Origin: Rhipicephalus microplus
Lineage: Eukaryota > Arthropoda > Arachnida > Ixodida > Ixodidae
Length of the DNA stretch: 64,000 nucleotides
Direction of reading: 5' to 3'
Assembly (NCBI RefSeq): GCF_043290135.1
Contig: NC_134702.1
Location: 81,738,817 to 81,802,816 of the forward strand
Both the position numbers and the translations under genes were made by a program. Positions 25,529 through 38,404 of this stretch are shown here, piece by piece (within the stretch, counting starts at the first letter, position 1; the number at the start of each line of letters is the position of its first letter). Under the pieces are notes generated by a model, which saw nothing but the letters and a program-made list of their open reading frames with translations, searched no databases and was not told the origin of the DNA.

Positions 25529-27452
25529 TCAACCAAAATGTAAGACCAATTTGTTGCGGAAGGAAAAAGGTTTAGTGTCAGATATCAAGTTATTGGGAAG
25601 ATCATTCCACAACGTGATGGCACGAGGCAAAGCGGATGCGTTAAAAGAGTTCGTTTTGCCGTACATGCGCGAGAAACTAAGCCGGTTGTGTAGTCTAATT
25701 GATAAATAGGAGGGTCGTTCAATTGGAAGTCTGGTCATTTTAGTGCTATTGACGTATTTATGAAAGAGGCATAAAAGAGAAATGTTGCGGCGAGTGGATA
25801 ATAATTGAAATGAATAATCCATTTTAAGTTGTGTTACGCTGCAGCAGAAATTATAATTACGAGAAATGAATCGGACTGCCCTATTTTGAACTGCCTCGAT
25901 CATGTTGGTTAAGAAATTTTTGGTGGGGGGACCAGATTGGTGAGGCAAATTCAAGTTGAGGTCGAACAAAAGTTTCGTAAGCTAGTTTTCGGACGTTAGT
26001 GGGGGAGGAATGTAAGTTACGGCGTAGGTATCCCAGTGATCTCGAGGCATTTGCGCAGATATTAGTGATGTGAGAGGACCATGAAAGATTTTGTGTGAAG
26101 TGTAGGCCCAAATATTTGTATTTGGAAACATGCGAGAGCGGGTCATTATTTATACGGTATGAAAAAATGGAGGGGTCATGCTTACGGCTAAATGAGATGG
26201 TTTTGCAATTTGATGCGTTTAGAACCATTTGCCATGTCTCACACCATTTCATATTACATGAAGGTTTTTCTGTAGTGCGTAATGATCGTTAACATTTTTG
26301 ATAGCGTGGTAGATTATGCAGTCATCGGCAAATATTCGTATGAATGATGTGACGCCATCAGGCAAGTCGTTTATAAATATAAGAAATAGCAGCGGGGCGA
26401 GCACGCTGCCCTGTGGCACCCCGGAAGTTACATCACATATTGACGACGAATCGTTATTGATGACAGTGAACTGTTTCCGGAGAGAAAGAAAATTTCGAAG
26501 CCAAGATAAGGTTAGTGAGTCTAATTGAAGAGCAGGTAGCTTTCAGATTAGGCGGCAGTGGGGCACACGGTCAAACGCTTTCAAAAAGTCAAGAAAAATG
26601 CAGTTTATTTGGAGGTTATTATTCATGTTCGAGTGAAGGTAGGTCGTGAATTTTAGCAGTTGTGTCTCGCATGACCAACCTTTCCTAAACCCATGTTGGT
26701 TGCGGAAAAAGAACTGGTTAGACTCAAGATGGTTGTAAATGTGCGAAGCGATAATGTGTTCTAATAGCTTGCAGCAAATGGATGTAAGTGAGATAGGACA
26801 GTAAATTTGGGGTAGATGTTGGTCTCCAGACTTGAACAATGGGGTAACTTTTGCAACTTTCCAGTCGTCAGGTATCTGCCCAGACTCTAAATATTGTTGA
26901 AAAATATAGCACAGAATGTTACTGGTAATGGAAATTGTGTTTTTTAGTACTTTTGAGTTAATATTGTCAGCCCCAGCGGAGCTAGACAGCTTCAGCTTAG
27001 TTATCAGACATTCTATACTTTTTAGCTGTAATTTCGATAGGTTTCATGTACTGGTAATCATAATCGGGCACGTTAGGTAATGTGGATTGGTCTTCCCGAG
27101 TAAATATTGAGGCAAAAAAAGTGTTAAAAGCAGAACAACACTGGCTGTTAGAAAGAGGTTCGTGATTCTCATCATGTAAGGTAATGTGGTTAGCATCCCG
27201 ATTGCGAGATATTTCACGCCAGAATTTTTTTGGGTTAGTTTTTAGGAGGGAGCCCAGGTCTGTCGAAAAATATTTAAGTTTAGCAGAACGTATACATAGC
27301 TGCGCAGTAGGTGTTTAATTACTGCCTATACTTATCCCACGCACTGGCTGTGCGCAGGCGTTTAGCATTTCGGTAGAGATGTTTCTTTTTATTTCTTAGT
27401 TGGTTGAGTGACTTAGCGAACCAGGCATTACACTTGTCATTAGATATTGAAA
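25529..27452 (-). pseudogene. LINE reverse transcriptase and C-terminal region, frame-broken
   Basis: The endonuclease frame ends at 27,453. The linker to about 26,960 is recognisable but stop-ridden. The RT core is in frame at 26,839-26,543 (PISLTSICCKLLEHI, NQHGFRKG, FLDFLKAFDRVPH). It continues through LFLIFINDLPDGV and the FADD active site near 26,320, changes frame, and resumes at 26,252-25,881 (YKYLGLHFTQNLSW). It changes frame again for the C-terminus 25,969-25,529 (NFLTNMIEAVQNRAVRFI, LFHKYVN, LPRAITLWNDLP). The motif wording fits the CR1/L2 group. At least three frame changes remove function. Confidence 0.85.
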
Positions 27453-28400
27453 TCAAGGGAATGTATTAATCAAGACGGTCATTTTGTCACGGAAAAGTAC
27501 CCAGTTGTCGTGGACCGAGCGATTGCTAAACGAGGTCAAGAATACCTGGTTAAAGAATATTTCAAGTTCATTGTTGATTTCGGCATAGTTAGCTTTATTA
27601 TAGTCGCGAATTTTTTTGGTAGTGTAGCCGGAAAACGTTGCAGGAAGATCAAGGGTTACTTCAAGAAGTCTGTGATCGCTAAGACCTTCTCGGTAAAGGA
27701 CTTCCACGACTGTATCAGGGGCTGAGGTCAGTATTAAATCTAAAATATTGTTTCCACGGGTGGGTTTATTGACCACCTGTACAAGATTAAAGTCAAGCGT
27801 TAGGCTGATAAACTGGGATGATATGTTACAAGGGGAGAATAGAAGGTTCCAATCAATCTGGGGAAGGTTGAAGTCTCCAAAAAGAAAGACAGTTTTAGTA
27901 TGGCACCAATTAATGGCATCAGTAATACTTTCCCTCAATGCAGCTATGAAACAACTATTGGAATCAGGAGGGCGGTAACAGTTTCCTATCAGAACAACGT
28001 TAGTAGGGCTTGTTTTGCGAGCAACCCAAATTTTCTCAAGGGCCGATATTGTGTCGACAACGTAAGAACAAACTGTTTTTCTGATGCCCAAAAGAACACC
28101 ACCACCTCTTTTATCAGCACGGTCTTTACGATAGATATCAAAGGTGTTAAAATTTGGTAAAATCTCGTCATCGTTAATATCAGGTTGCAACCACGTCTCA
28201 GTAAGCACGAGGACGTCAGATTCGTTGTCGTCTAGCAGCGAACCTATTTCTTCTTTTTTAGGCAGTAAGCTACGTATGTTTGTAAACGTAAAAGATAATG
28301 AAGTTTTGTTAGAAAGGGGGTTATCTTGGAGACACTCTTCCGCGCACGCGTAGCTGCGGTTTTTGATATAGCGCTTTGTAAGAGGCGGAGGATATAAGAG
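27453..28400 (-). CDS. LINE AP-type endonuclease domain (start of ORF2), same frame as ORF1
   Basis: The frame is open for about 316 codons from just after the ORF1 stop to TGA at 27,453. Motifs in order are FTNIRSLLPKKEE (N-terminal Asn motif), LTETWL (catalytic Glu), RGGGVLLGI, GDFNLPQIDW (Asp and Asn), NILDLILTS and GLSDH (catalytic Asp-His). These are the full set of the exonuclease-endonuclease-phosphatase fold used by LINEs to nick DNA. No ATG lies between the ORF1 stop and LTETWL, so translation would need readthrough of the UAG at 28,401-28,403, re-initiation at a non-ATG codon, or a lost start. The frame ends where the RT linker decays. Confidence 0.85.
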   Translation of the reverse strand, partial: LLYPPPLTKRYIKNRSYACAEECLQDNPLSNKTSLSFTFTNIRSLLPKKEEIGSLLDDNESDVLVLTETWLQPDINDDEILPNFNTFDIYRKDRADKRGGGVLLGIRKTVCSYVVDTISALEKIWVARKTSPTNVVLIGNCYRPPDSNSCFIAALRESITDAINWCHTKTVFLFGDFNLPQIDWNLLFSPCNISSQFISLTLDFNLVQVVNKPTRGNNILDLILTSAPDTVVEVLYREGLSDHRLLEVTLDLPATFSGYTTKKIRDYNKANYAEINNELEIFFNQVFLTSFSNRSVHDNWVLFRDKMTVLINTFP

Positions 28401-29171
28401 CTATCTTGTCGACAGTACCACTTTGTTCGTAATACTATCAACCACATACGTTTTTTTGTTTATGTGTAAAGTTTGGACGGCTAAGTAGAATCTGGTGTTC
28501 TGAGCTTTGGCAAAGTCGTACAATTTTTTCCTTATTTGCCTGGTTGTAAAAGAGAAATCTTCACTGATAGACAATCCCGTTCCTTTAAGTTTTCGCGCTG
28601 ATGACAGTACTTCCTGTTTGTCCTTGAAAAATGCAAATTTTGCTATTATGGGTCTATTTTTACCTTGTTTGTATTTCCCTAATCTATGTACGCGTTCAAA
28701 ATGCGTGCTGGTTTTTCTTAAATCTAATTTGTTCGAGCACAAATTGATTATTTTTTCTTCTGATTTGGCCCAATCTTCCTCGGGATCATCATCGAGTCCA
28801 AAAAACAGCAAATTTGACCTTCGCTGTCTATTTTCTGCGTCATTGCAACGAGACGCGATTGTCGTAACTTGATTGGAAAGTTCAAGAATTGCTTTTTCGG
28901 CTGTATCAGTATCAGCTGTACTGTGGGAGGCATAGTTTGATTCTAGTGTTACAAATTTAGCTTTCAGCGCAGAGATTTCATTAACATAAACTTCCTGTCT
29001 CTCTTTGATGCATTTAAGTTCTGCGGTGAGTGTTTCGTTTCTCTTCTTAAGCTTGTGGATAGTCTGGAGAGCTGCAGAAAAAGCTTCTGCCTCGGATTTG
29101 CTCATCGGCCCGGGGTTTGACTCGACATCACCCGAGAACATCAGTAGAAGGCCAAACAAGCAAGAGCACAT
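28401..29171 (-). CDS. LINE ORF1 protein with N-terminal 2A-like peptide, coiled coil and RNA-binding domain
   Basis: The first ATG is at 29,171. The upstream frame is open but lacks an ATG. The first 12 residues are Cys/Leu-rich and hydrophobic (CLFGLLLMF). They are followed by GDVESNPGP, which fits the 2A consensus DxExNPGP. Release at Gly-Pro would yield a 21-residue leader and a separate ORF1 protein starting Pro-Met-Ser. Next comes a predicted coiled coil (about residues 30-110, many Leu/Lys/Glu). An L1-ORF1/transposase-22-like RNA-binding domain follows (RRSNLLFFGLDDDPEEDW, FERVHRLGKY, RPIIAKFAFFKDKQEVLSSARKLKGTG). The stop is TAG at 28,401-28,403. The frame is intact over 256 codons, unlike the RT downstream. 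Confidence 0.88.
   Translation of the reverse strand: MCSCLFGLLLMFSGDVESNPGPMSKSEAEAFSAALQTIHKLKKRNETLTAELKCIKERQEVYVNEISALKAKFVTLESNYASHSTADTDTAEKAILELSNQVTTIASRCNDAENRQRRSNLLFFGLDDDPEEDWAKSEEKIINLCSNKLDLRKTSTHFERVHRLGKYKQGKNRPIIAKFAFFKDKQEVLSSARKLKGTGLSISEDFSFTTRQIRKKLYDFAKAQNTRFYLAVQTLHINKKTYVVDSITNKVVLSTR
29106..29150 (-). other. 2A-like ribosome-skipping motif
   Basis: The 15-residue segment LLLMFSGDVESNPGP contains the invariant DxExNPGP core. Cleavage would fall between the last Gly and Pro (codons at 29,111-29,106). The hydrophobic residues before it could double as a signal sequence, as described for some 2A peptides of invertebrate non-LTR elements. The core is seen directly; activity is inferred. 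Confidence 0.85.
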
Positions 29172-29275
29172 ATCACAAAAGCGCAAATGATCCAGGTCGC
29201 TGTAGCCTGCAATAGCAGGGGACGTAAGCCGTGCATTGTGGCTGCGGTGCCGTGCCCCAGCGAGAAGAGGCGCCC

Positions 29276-29478
29276 GAACGAACGACAGAGATTTATTTAC
29301 ATGTTGAGAAGTGATCAACTGATCTAAAGAGAGAAGAGAGAGATACAAAACGTCTTCGGCATTTTATAGCGCCGCGTTGCCAACACTGGGCGCATTGTCC
29401 GCATCGTCAGCCAATACGGTGGCCCCGGCACCTCGGCCACGAGGGAGGGGAAATACACCACACAACACATGGAGGGGC
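29276..29478 (-). repeat. LTR-like sequence upstream of the LINE
   Basis: On the minus strand the segment starts TGTTGTGTGGTG. It has a TATA-like GCTATAAAATG (plus 29,359-29,369), a pyrimidine-rich stretch at the expected start site and AATAAATC about 80 bp further, the order of an LTR (promoter then poly-A signal). The 3' edge is not clear. With the gag-like start at 25.0 kb it suggests an older LTR element split by the LINE. No partner LTR was found in the window. Confidence 0.4.
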
Positions 29479-29884
29479 ACAACCTAACACGATGCCCAAA
29501 TATGGTCACGACGCCCTAAAGATGCCCAAACATGGTCATGAACGCACAGCAGATTCCGGAATTCTCCCGGCGAGGGGGAAGAGCCTGAATGGGGAGGTGG
29601 GGGTCGACAACCCAGTCGGTCAGGAATTAGTCCTCCCCACAACTCTTCTTGCTCGGTCCCTTCGCGCAAAACCAGTGCGTTGACCTTTGTTCTCGCTTGG
29701 CTGCAAGGCCGTCTCGGGTGCAGGCTACCCCGGGAGTGCGTCAACGATCTCCTAGAGGGGTTTGCAAACCTTCGAAGAATCCCAATGCTGGGGCCGGTCG
29801 TGACAAAGGGTAGGAGGAATGCAGCTTTAATGAAAAATAGGGCACTGTGGAACAAAATAGGTATGACGTTGTGAGAGAGATTTG
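29479..29884. other. No gene recognised
   Basis: Two imperfect direct repeats of 'gatgcccaaa(t/c)atggtca' lie at about 29,490-29,540. The frame on the minus strand (29,484-29,954) has no motif. Confidence 0.4.
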
Positions 29885-30515
29885 GAAAGATGTCGTGGTC
29901 CGGGCTTGACGCAAGGTAATGGGGTCTTGTGCATGAAGCCAGAGGTTCAAGCAAGATTGGAAATTAAACAACGTGGGATAGGTAGACCTGCTTTGGGAGC
30001 ACACGGGAACACCCCAAATAAGAGGGTACAGGGTGACATGGGATGGAAATCATTCGAGTGCAGGGAAGCTCTAGGAGAAGACCTATGAAAAGAGAATATC
30101 TACGATAGTTCTCGGGGTAGTTACCTGCTCTTCGAGGCTAGAACGGGAGTATTGCGAGCCAAAGTGTACCGTACCGAGCCAAATACGAAGACAAAGACAC
30201 GTTAGGTAGCGCATGGGGAGAAGAGGAGGAAACGGCTGAACATTTGATAATGTTCTGTAAAGGGCTCCACCCTATAGTCCACGATAATGGAGGACAATTT
30301 TTCAAAGCATTGGGGTTTAGGGACAGTGAAGGGTAAATAGACTTTAAACGGGTATAAATAACCAAAAGAAGGTTAGCTGATTCATGACTACAGTCAAGGC
30401 ACGAGTGAAATTCAATCCTTTAACACATAGTGATAGTGCTTAACCTTACGACTAGGTGGCGTGAGCTGCCGCTAGATCTAAAGGGCACAGCCGGATACAT
30501 CCATCCATCCATGTG
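29885..30515 (+). pseudogene. Tick LINE C-terminus and 3' end, decayed
   Basis: The order of remnants is VQGDMGWKSFECREA, then YLLFEARTGVLRAKVYR. A frame change follows and then GEEEETAEHLIMFCKGLHP (His/Cys residues of the C-terminal zinc finger), FFKALGFRDSEG and ITKRRLADS. Two stop codons and at least one frameshift interrupt it. The 3' end ('taaagggcacagccggatac') leads to a (CATC)n tail at about 30,500-30,515. This wording is characteristic of a tick non-LTR family different from the CR1/L2-like one. RT and upstream domains are missing. Confidence 0.75.
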
Positions 30516-30720
30516 CGGTTTCTCTGTAGAAAGAAAGTTATGGCATCATTATTTTCGGCGCTGCAGCTCACGCAGAATATTGATGCATTCCAAACTTCGA
30601 GAAGGAGTGATGATAACAACACGTTTAATTTGTGGCTCTGGGCGTTTTTAAGAAACTCGAACAGCCGGTGGCACCAGATTTTCCTCTATAGGCAGCGTTA
30701 CTGAGGAATATGGTAGTATG

Positions 30721-32551
<1,831 letters not shown>

Positions 32552-32846
32552 AAAATTCAGTGAGGCTGCATAATATTATAGTGCACGCATTACAGCACAA
32601 GACTACGTATACAGCAAATTGATCGGCTCCATAATCTAGCTTCAAGGCTTACCCACTTGCTTGCGCGACATACCAGTTTTCGCATCTTTCCCAGAGAGGA
32701 CCAAAATACGTGCGAGTAGACACCACACTATACAGCCAGCGTTCAAAGCATTCGTTCTTCACCGAGGGAACTTCAAACATTGAAGTCCAACGTTTCCAGA
32801 TTGTAGTACGGGTGTTCAATCACTTCGGCTTTTTTTTTCCTTTCGT

Positions 32847-33134
32847 TCAATAGTGATTAAGAAAGGCCACCGCCCAGGAAGCAAAACTGGTTATTCCTTT
32901 GCGCCCAAGCAAATTCATGTAGCGAAAAAAAAAATAATACAAACCGGGAATACCATAATATATGGCACATACTAGGACACACCTTATGCATAACACACCT
33001 TCGGCAGTTCCCACTCGAAACATACAGATTGTAGTTGAGTTTAGATTAGTATACAGAGTTGACTTACTATTCTTCGTTCTGCTAAAACAAACTAACAATA
33101 CAACACACATGAATACAAAGAGCACATAAAGCAC
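32847..33134 (-). other. Minus-strand open frame shared with copy B (41,125-41,430)
   Basis: The 95-codon frame and its counterpart at 41,125-41,430 share the core VCFSRT, then Thr-Asn, NSxT, FRV and GVL. They diverge elsewhere with small indels. The hydrophobic N-terminal part could mimic a signal or membrane segment. Both being open may simply reflect common origin, so I leave it as an unassigned frame. Confidence 0.2.
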
Positions 33135-33590
33135 ACAATAGAGTGGTCATCATACAAGTGCACCAGAGTTCAGTGCGAATGTCTATGGCGTTGCATAATT
33201 AATAAGGCGTTACACGTGTAAGTGCTTTCAGCCACTTCATTTTTCAAAGCCGTTCTGCTATTGCTATGTGATTTCACCAAGGTCATCACTCGTGCTGCTC
33301 TATCCGCAAGTATTGAAATTCTCAACAAATAAAGCTATTTTATCATTATCTTCGCTCTCAACAGCGTACTAACAGCAAGGCGATGAAGTGTAATATGGCG
33401 AAGATAGGCTGATCAAAGGCTTGTAGATTTCATTGCTTCATTTGTCGTTTCTCCTTCGGGAAACATCTTTGATCTGCTTTGGAAAGTTTAAAAACTGTCA
33501 AGCCACTAGTGTGTACTTAGTGTAAGAGTTCGAAAGCGACGAAAATGTGTTTTTTTTCCTATTTACTTTGAAGTATTGTCCCATCTATGT

Positions 33591-33720
33591 GATATCCTAT
33601 AGAGGATATCGTATAAAAACCAGCGGAGTAGATCGACTCTTTCGGGTTTTACCATCATGCTCTAAATAGTGCGCCACTGAAATCAGCAACAACTTCACGT
33701 GTCTGACGTTACAAAACAGC
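33591..33720 (+). promoter_or_regulatory. TATA promoter-like segment with upstream palindrome, copy A
   Basis: An inverted repeat GATATCCT-ATAG-AGGATATC (33,591-33,610) sits directly against TATAAAAA (33,612-33,619). From this TATA box through the ATG near 33,657 the sequence matches copy B (43,440 onward) at 48 of 49 positions. Flanking duplicated sequence is visibly less conserved. A CRE-like TGACGTTAC lies at about 33,702. The layout is that of a core promoter with a start near 33,640. The product is unknown: the first ATG frame ends after two codons. Confidence 0.45.
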
Positions 33721-34374
33721 ATAGGCGCTCGTTCGGACCACTGCACCTGGAATAGAAAGTTTCTAATGAAGCGAAATGCGTGGTCTCTTTTATGCAAGCG
33801 CATAGTTTGCATAAGAAATGAAGGCGTTAATTATAACGGGAAAAGACGCCGTAAATGCTAAATCAAAGAAGTCATATTACTGAGTTGCTTTATAATTCAA
33901 CGGCAATGTTCCGTCTACCTTAGCTCTCTACAGATAATCATACTTTCGCTGAGCGGCCTCTGAAATCTGTATATTCTGGAAACGCCCAGAACATCTCATG
34001 AGCAAGCTTTACAGTGGAATAAGTCGAGGAAAGCTTTTTTTTTCCGAATTGGGCCAAATGCAGAACCGATACTAGCTGAAATAAAGCTGCATTGGCACAT
34101 ATATATTGGGAACTTTCATCGAAACAGTAACAAAAGTACTAATAATTTTAATAATTCTCTATTACTGTTTCAGAGGTAAGTTGAAGTAACCGGCTAACTC
34201 CTGGATGAGCCAGAATTCCTCAAAAAGCGACTTGTAGTAACTGGTCGTCGACCAGAGACTTCTCAAATTCGATGCGGTGGTCGTTCCCATGCTGTGCTCA
34301 GTGAGTGTACTCTTTTCAAATGCGAAGCATTTCTTTGCGCAGCTCAGACACATTTAGCATATTACTGCCTGCTT

Positions 34375-34529
34375 GCCCGCCCGCTTTGTTGCCTTGCCTT
34401 GCCTTGTCCTGCCTTACCTTGCCTTGCCTTGTCCTGCCTTGCCTTTCCTTGCCATGCCCTGCCCTGCACTGCCCTGCCCTGCCCTGCCTGCCCTGCCTGC
34501 CCTGCCTGCCCTGCCTGCCCTGCCCTGCC

Positions 34530-34565
<36 letters not shown>

Positions 34566-34583
34566 CCGGCCTGCCTGCCTGCC

Positions 34584-34646
<63 letters not shown>
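34375..34646. repeat. Pyrimidine-rich compound array: (CCTTG)n, (CCTGC)n, (CTGC)n, (CTGT)n
   Basis: The unit changes stepwise from CCTTG through CCTGCC and CTGC to CTGT. The homologous position in copy B (44,183-44,410) holds a differently evolved array with (GTCC)n and (CTGT)n. Leu/Pro/Cys frames across it are artefacts. Confidence 0.92.
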
Positions 34647-35159
34647 GTAATTGTGGAACTTACTACGGCGTTGCCCGAATTCATTTTGTAGTTTGGGGCC
34701 TGATATTATGGTATTGGAGATTTATGAGCCTCTAGGTCTTACCTAATCAGCCGAAGGAAAAACCATTTTTGCATATTTTGTTCACGTGAGCGTTCCATTT
34801 TTTCTTTCCCTGCATATTCATGAGCTAGACGCTACAGTCTACATGGAAGAACTATATATGGTAAGATAGTTTATTTACTGCGTTACCATTACCGATGTCA
34901 AATATTACGAGCCTTCCAAAACAAGGAGGAACTTCCGATAATCAACATCTCACTCTGAGCAATTGATCATCCGACAAAACTGCATTCGATGTTTGTTCTG
35001 TTCTTTCTCGAGCGGTAAATATTTATATTATATACTGCCTCAACGTAGTCAAGTACATTGATAATGCAAAAAAAGAAATAAAAACCTCTCGTTCAGTAAT
35101 GTAGTTTCTTCTTTTCATTTTTAATGAGTTCATATATTCGAAACCAGCCGCTCTCCGTA

Positions 35160-36183
35160 AAAACAAAAATTGGCAGCATATCCACGGAGTGAATGGTGTA
35201 GAGTGAAGCGAAGCAATTGTCCAACCATTCGTTTTTGCTTCCGTCCGTCCATGCGTCCGTCTGTGTGACCGTCCATTCGTCCATCTGCCCGTCCATGCGT
35301 GTGTCTGTTCGTGCATCCTTCCCTGCGTTCGTCCATGCATCCGTGCCTGCGTCCGTTCATGCATCCATCCATGCATCTGTCTGTGTGTCCATTCGTCCAT
35401 CTATTCAACACTCCAAGTACCACCATCTCGAATCTTTTCATCGTATATTCCCCATATAGAAGCACCACCATCCAGCGGACATTCCAAGGACTGAACGAGA
35501 GGTGGCACACGCACACTTTCTTATGGCTTGCGGTTCGGGTCTACTTCCCACCTTTAACCACCTCGAGTTCATGGTATATACTAGTTCACTGTATTCATGG
35601 CACTGCGGCCCAACGCTCGCTAAACCTTTCTAAAACCAAGGAGGTTACGCCCAGCGAGTATAGCGTAGCAACCTTTTTCTGTCAGATAGTGCTCAATGTA
35701 CATGCCAATGGCTGCTTATGGGAAATGAGAGACAGGAGAATTCGGCTTTCACTTTCTTACGGCTTGCGCTTCGTATCTACTTTCCACCTTTAACCACCTC
35801 GAGTTCATTCATGGTATATACTAGTTCATTGTATTCATAGCACTGCGGCTCAACGCTCGCTAAACCTTTCTAAAACTAAGGAGGTTACACCCAGCGAGTA
35901 TAACGTAGCAACCCTTTCTGTCAGATAGTGCTCAATGTACATGCCAATGGCTGCTAATGGGGATTGCAGCGTGCGCCTTATTTAAAAGCCGAATGCTACT
36001 GTCTCTAATTCGCTATTAGCAGCCATTGGCATGTACATTGAGCACTATTTTTTATTGTTCAACTACGCACAGAAGAAATTTCTCACCGGCACCACCTTGG
36101 AAGTTAAAATGTTACACTTGTTACATGCTACAACCACTACGAGGGATGAACGGGTGCCGTTATAAGGAGCTTCGCCCTTAAAA
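35160..36183 (+). mobile_element. Dispersed tick repeat with internal tetranucleotide array, copy 2 (insertion in copy A)
   Basis: Copy B lacks this segment: 'ctctccgta' is followed directly by 'ttctatgtatcc'-type sequence there. The insert holds a (GTCC)-rich array (35,238-35,405). It also has an imperfect tandem duplication of about 240 bp (35,519-35,757 and 35,758-about 35,960) and a short inverted copy of the same block (about 35,985-36,045). It ends 'ggagcttcgcccttaaaaac'. It is the inverse-orientation relative of 4,529-5,015. No coding capacity was seen, so the class is unknown. Confidence 0.65.
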
Positions 36184-37800
<1,617 letters not shown>

Positions 37801-38073
37801 ATGCGTGTGTGTGTGTGTGAAAGAGAGAGAGAAATACAGGGAAGAATCTGAATTTCCTGCACAGAGAACATCTTCGCGAGACTGTGTGCAAGAGCACTAG
37901 TGCTTTTTATTTCCCTTTATTTTTGAGCGGACATATTAACGCCACCTACAGCAGCCGCCGCTTTTCCGAGCACTTGTTCATCGTAGATGGTAACCTAGTC
38001 TCGTGACTTCCCTTGCACTCTATACCTAACTTACTCCTAGAAGTTTCACTGAATTGCAACACCCTAATGGACA

Positions 38074-38382
38074 TCAAAGAACGTCAGGTCCCAACGGTAT
38101 ATGTCCCGAAAAGAAACTCTTCTTGCTAGGTATGTGCAACACTCTAACCAGCTTGCTGAATCGAAACATATTCCCAGCCATCTTCGTGCTGGCCCCGTCC
38201 GCTTCTCTGCAGGTTAAAGACATGTTGATGTGCGTATCACGTAGCTCACAACCCCGTACTCGCTCATACGCAAGCCCGTCACAACAGCATAACATTGGCG
38301 AACACAGAAAATTGACACGCCTCAATACTCCCGCGCACATCAGTAGGTATTTTACTTCTTTCTCAATTGTAGTCATGGTCAT
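38074..38382 (-). other. Minus-strand open frame shared with copy B (53,195-53,467)
   Basis: A frame of about 88 codons is open in both copies and similar along its length, including a fully shared stretch CSPMLCCCDGLAYERVRGC. The plus-strand frame over the same bases has a stop in copy B. No domain, signal peptide or splice context was recognised, so it may be chance conservation of duplicated DNA. Confidence 0.25.
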
Positions 38383-38404
38383 TGTTGTTGTTGAGTCTGT
38401 ATAG

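Larger units (their letters stand above)
25041..29275 (-). mobile_element. CR1/L2-like LINE, nearly full length, with 2A-like ORF1 leader
   Basis: On the minus strand the order is ORF1 with a 2A-like motif (29,171-28,401), an AP-type endonuclease in the same frame (28,400-27,453), a linker, reverse transcriptase (about 26,960-26,250), a C-terminal region (26,252-25,529), a 3' UTR and a (TAAA)n tail. Such elements integrate by target-primed reverse transcription. ORF1 and the endonuclease are free of internal stops. The linker and RT have several frame changes, so this copy is probably dead. The 5' boundary is uncertain because the flanking sequence looks like an LTR. Confidence 0.85.

Noticed and set aside
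34294..34735. Cys/Leu/Pro and Arg/Gln frames over the pyrimidine-rich array, and similar frames at 44.1-44.5 kb
   Set aside because: They are open in several phases only because of the simple repeat, and they change composition between the duplicates.
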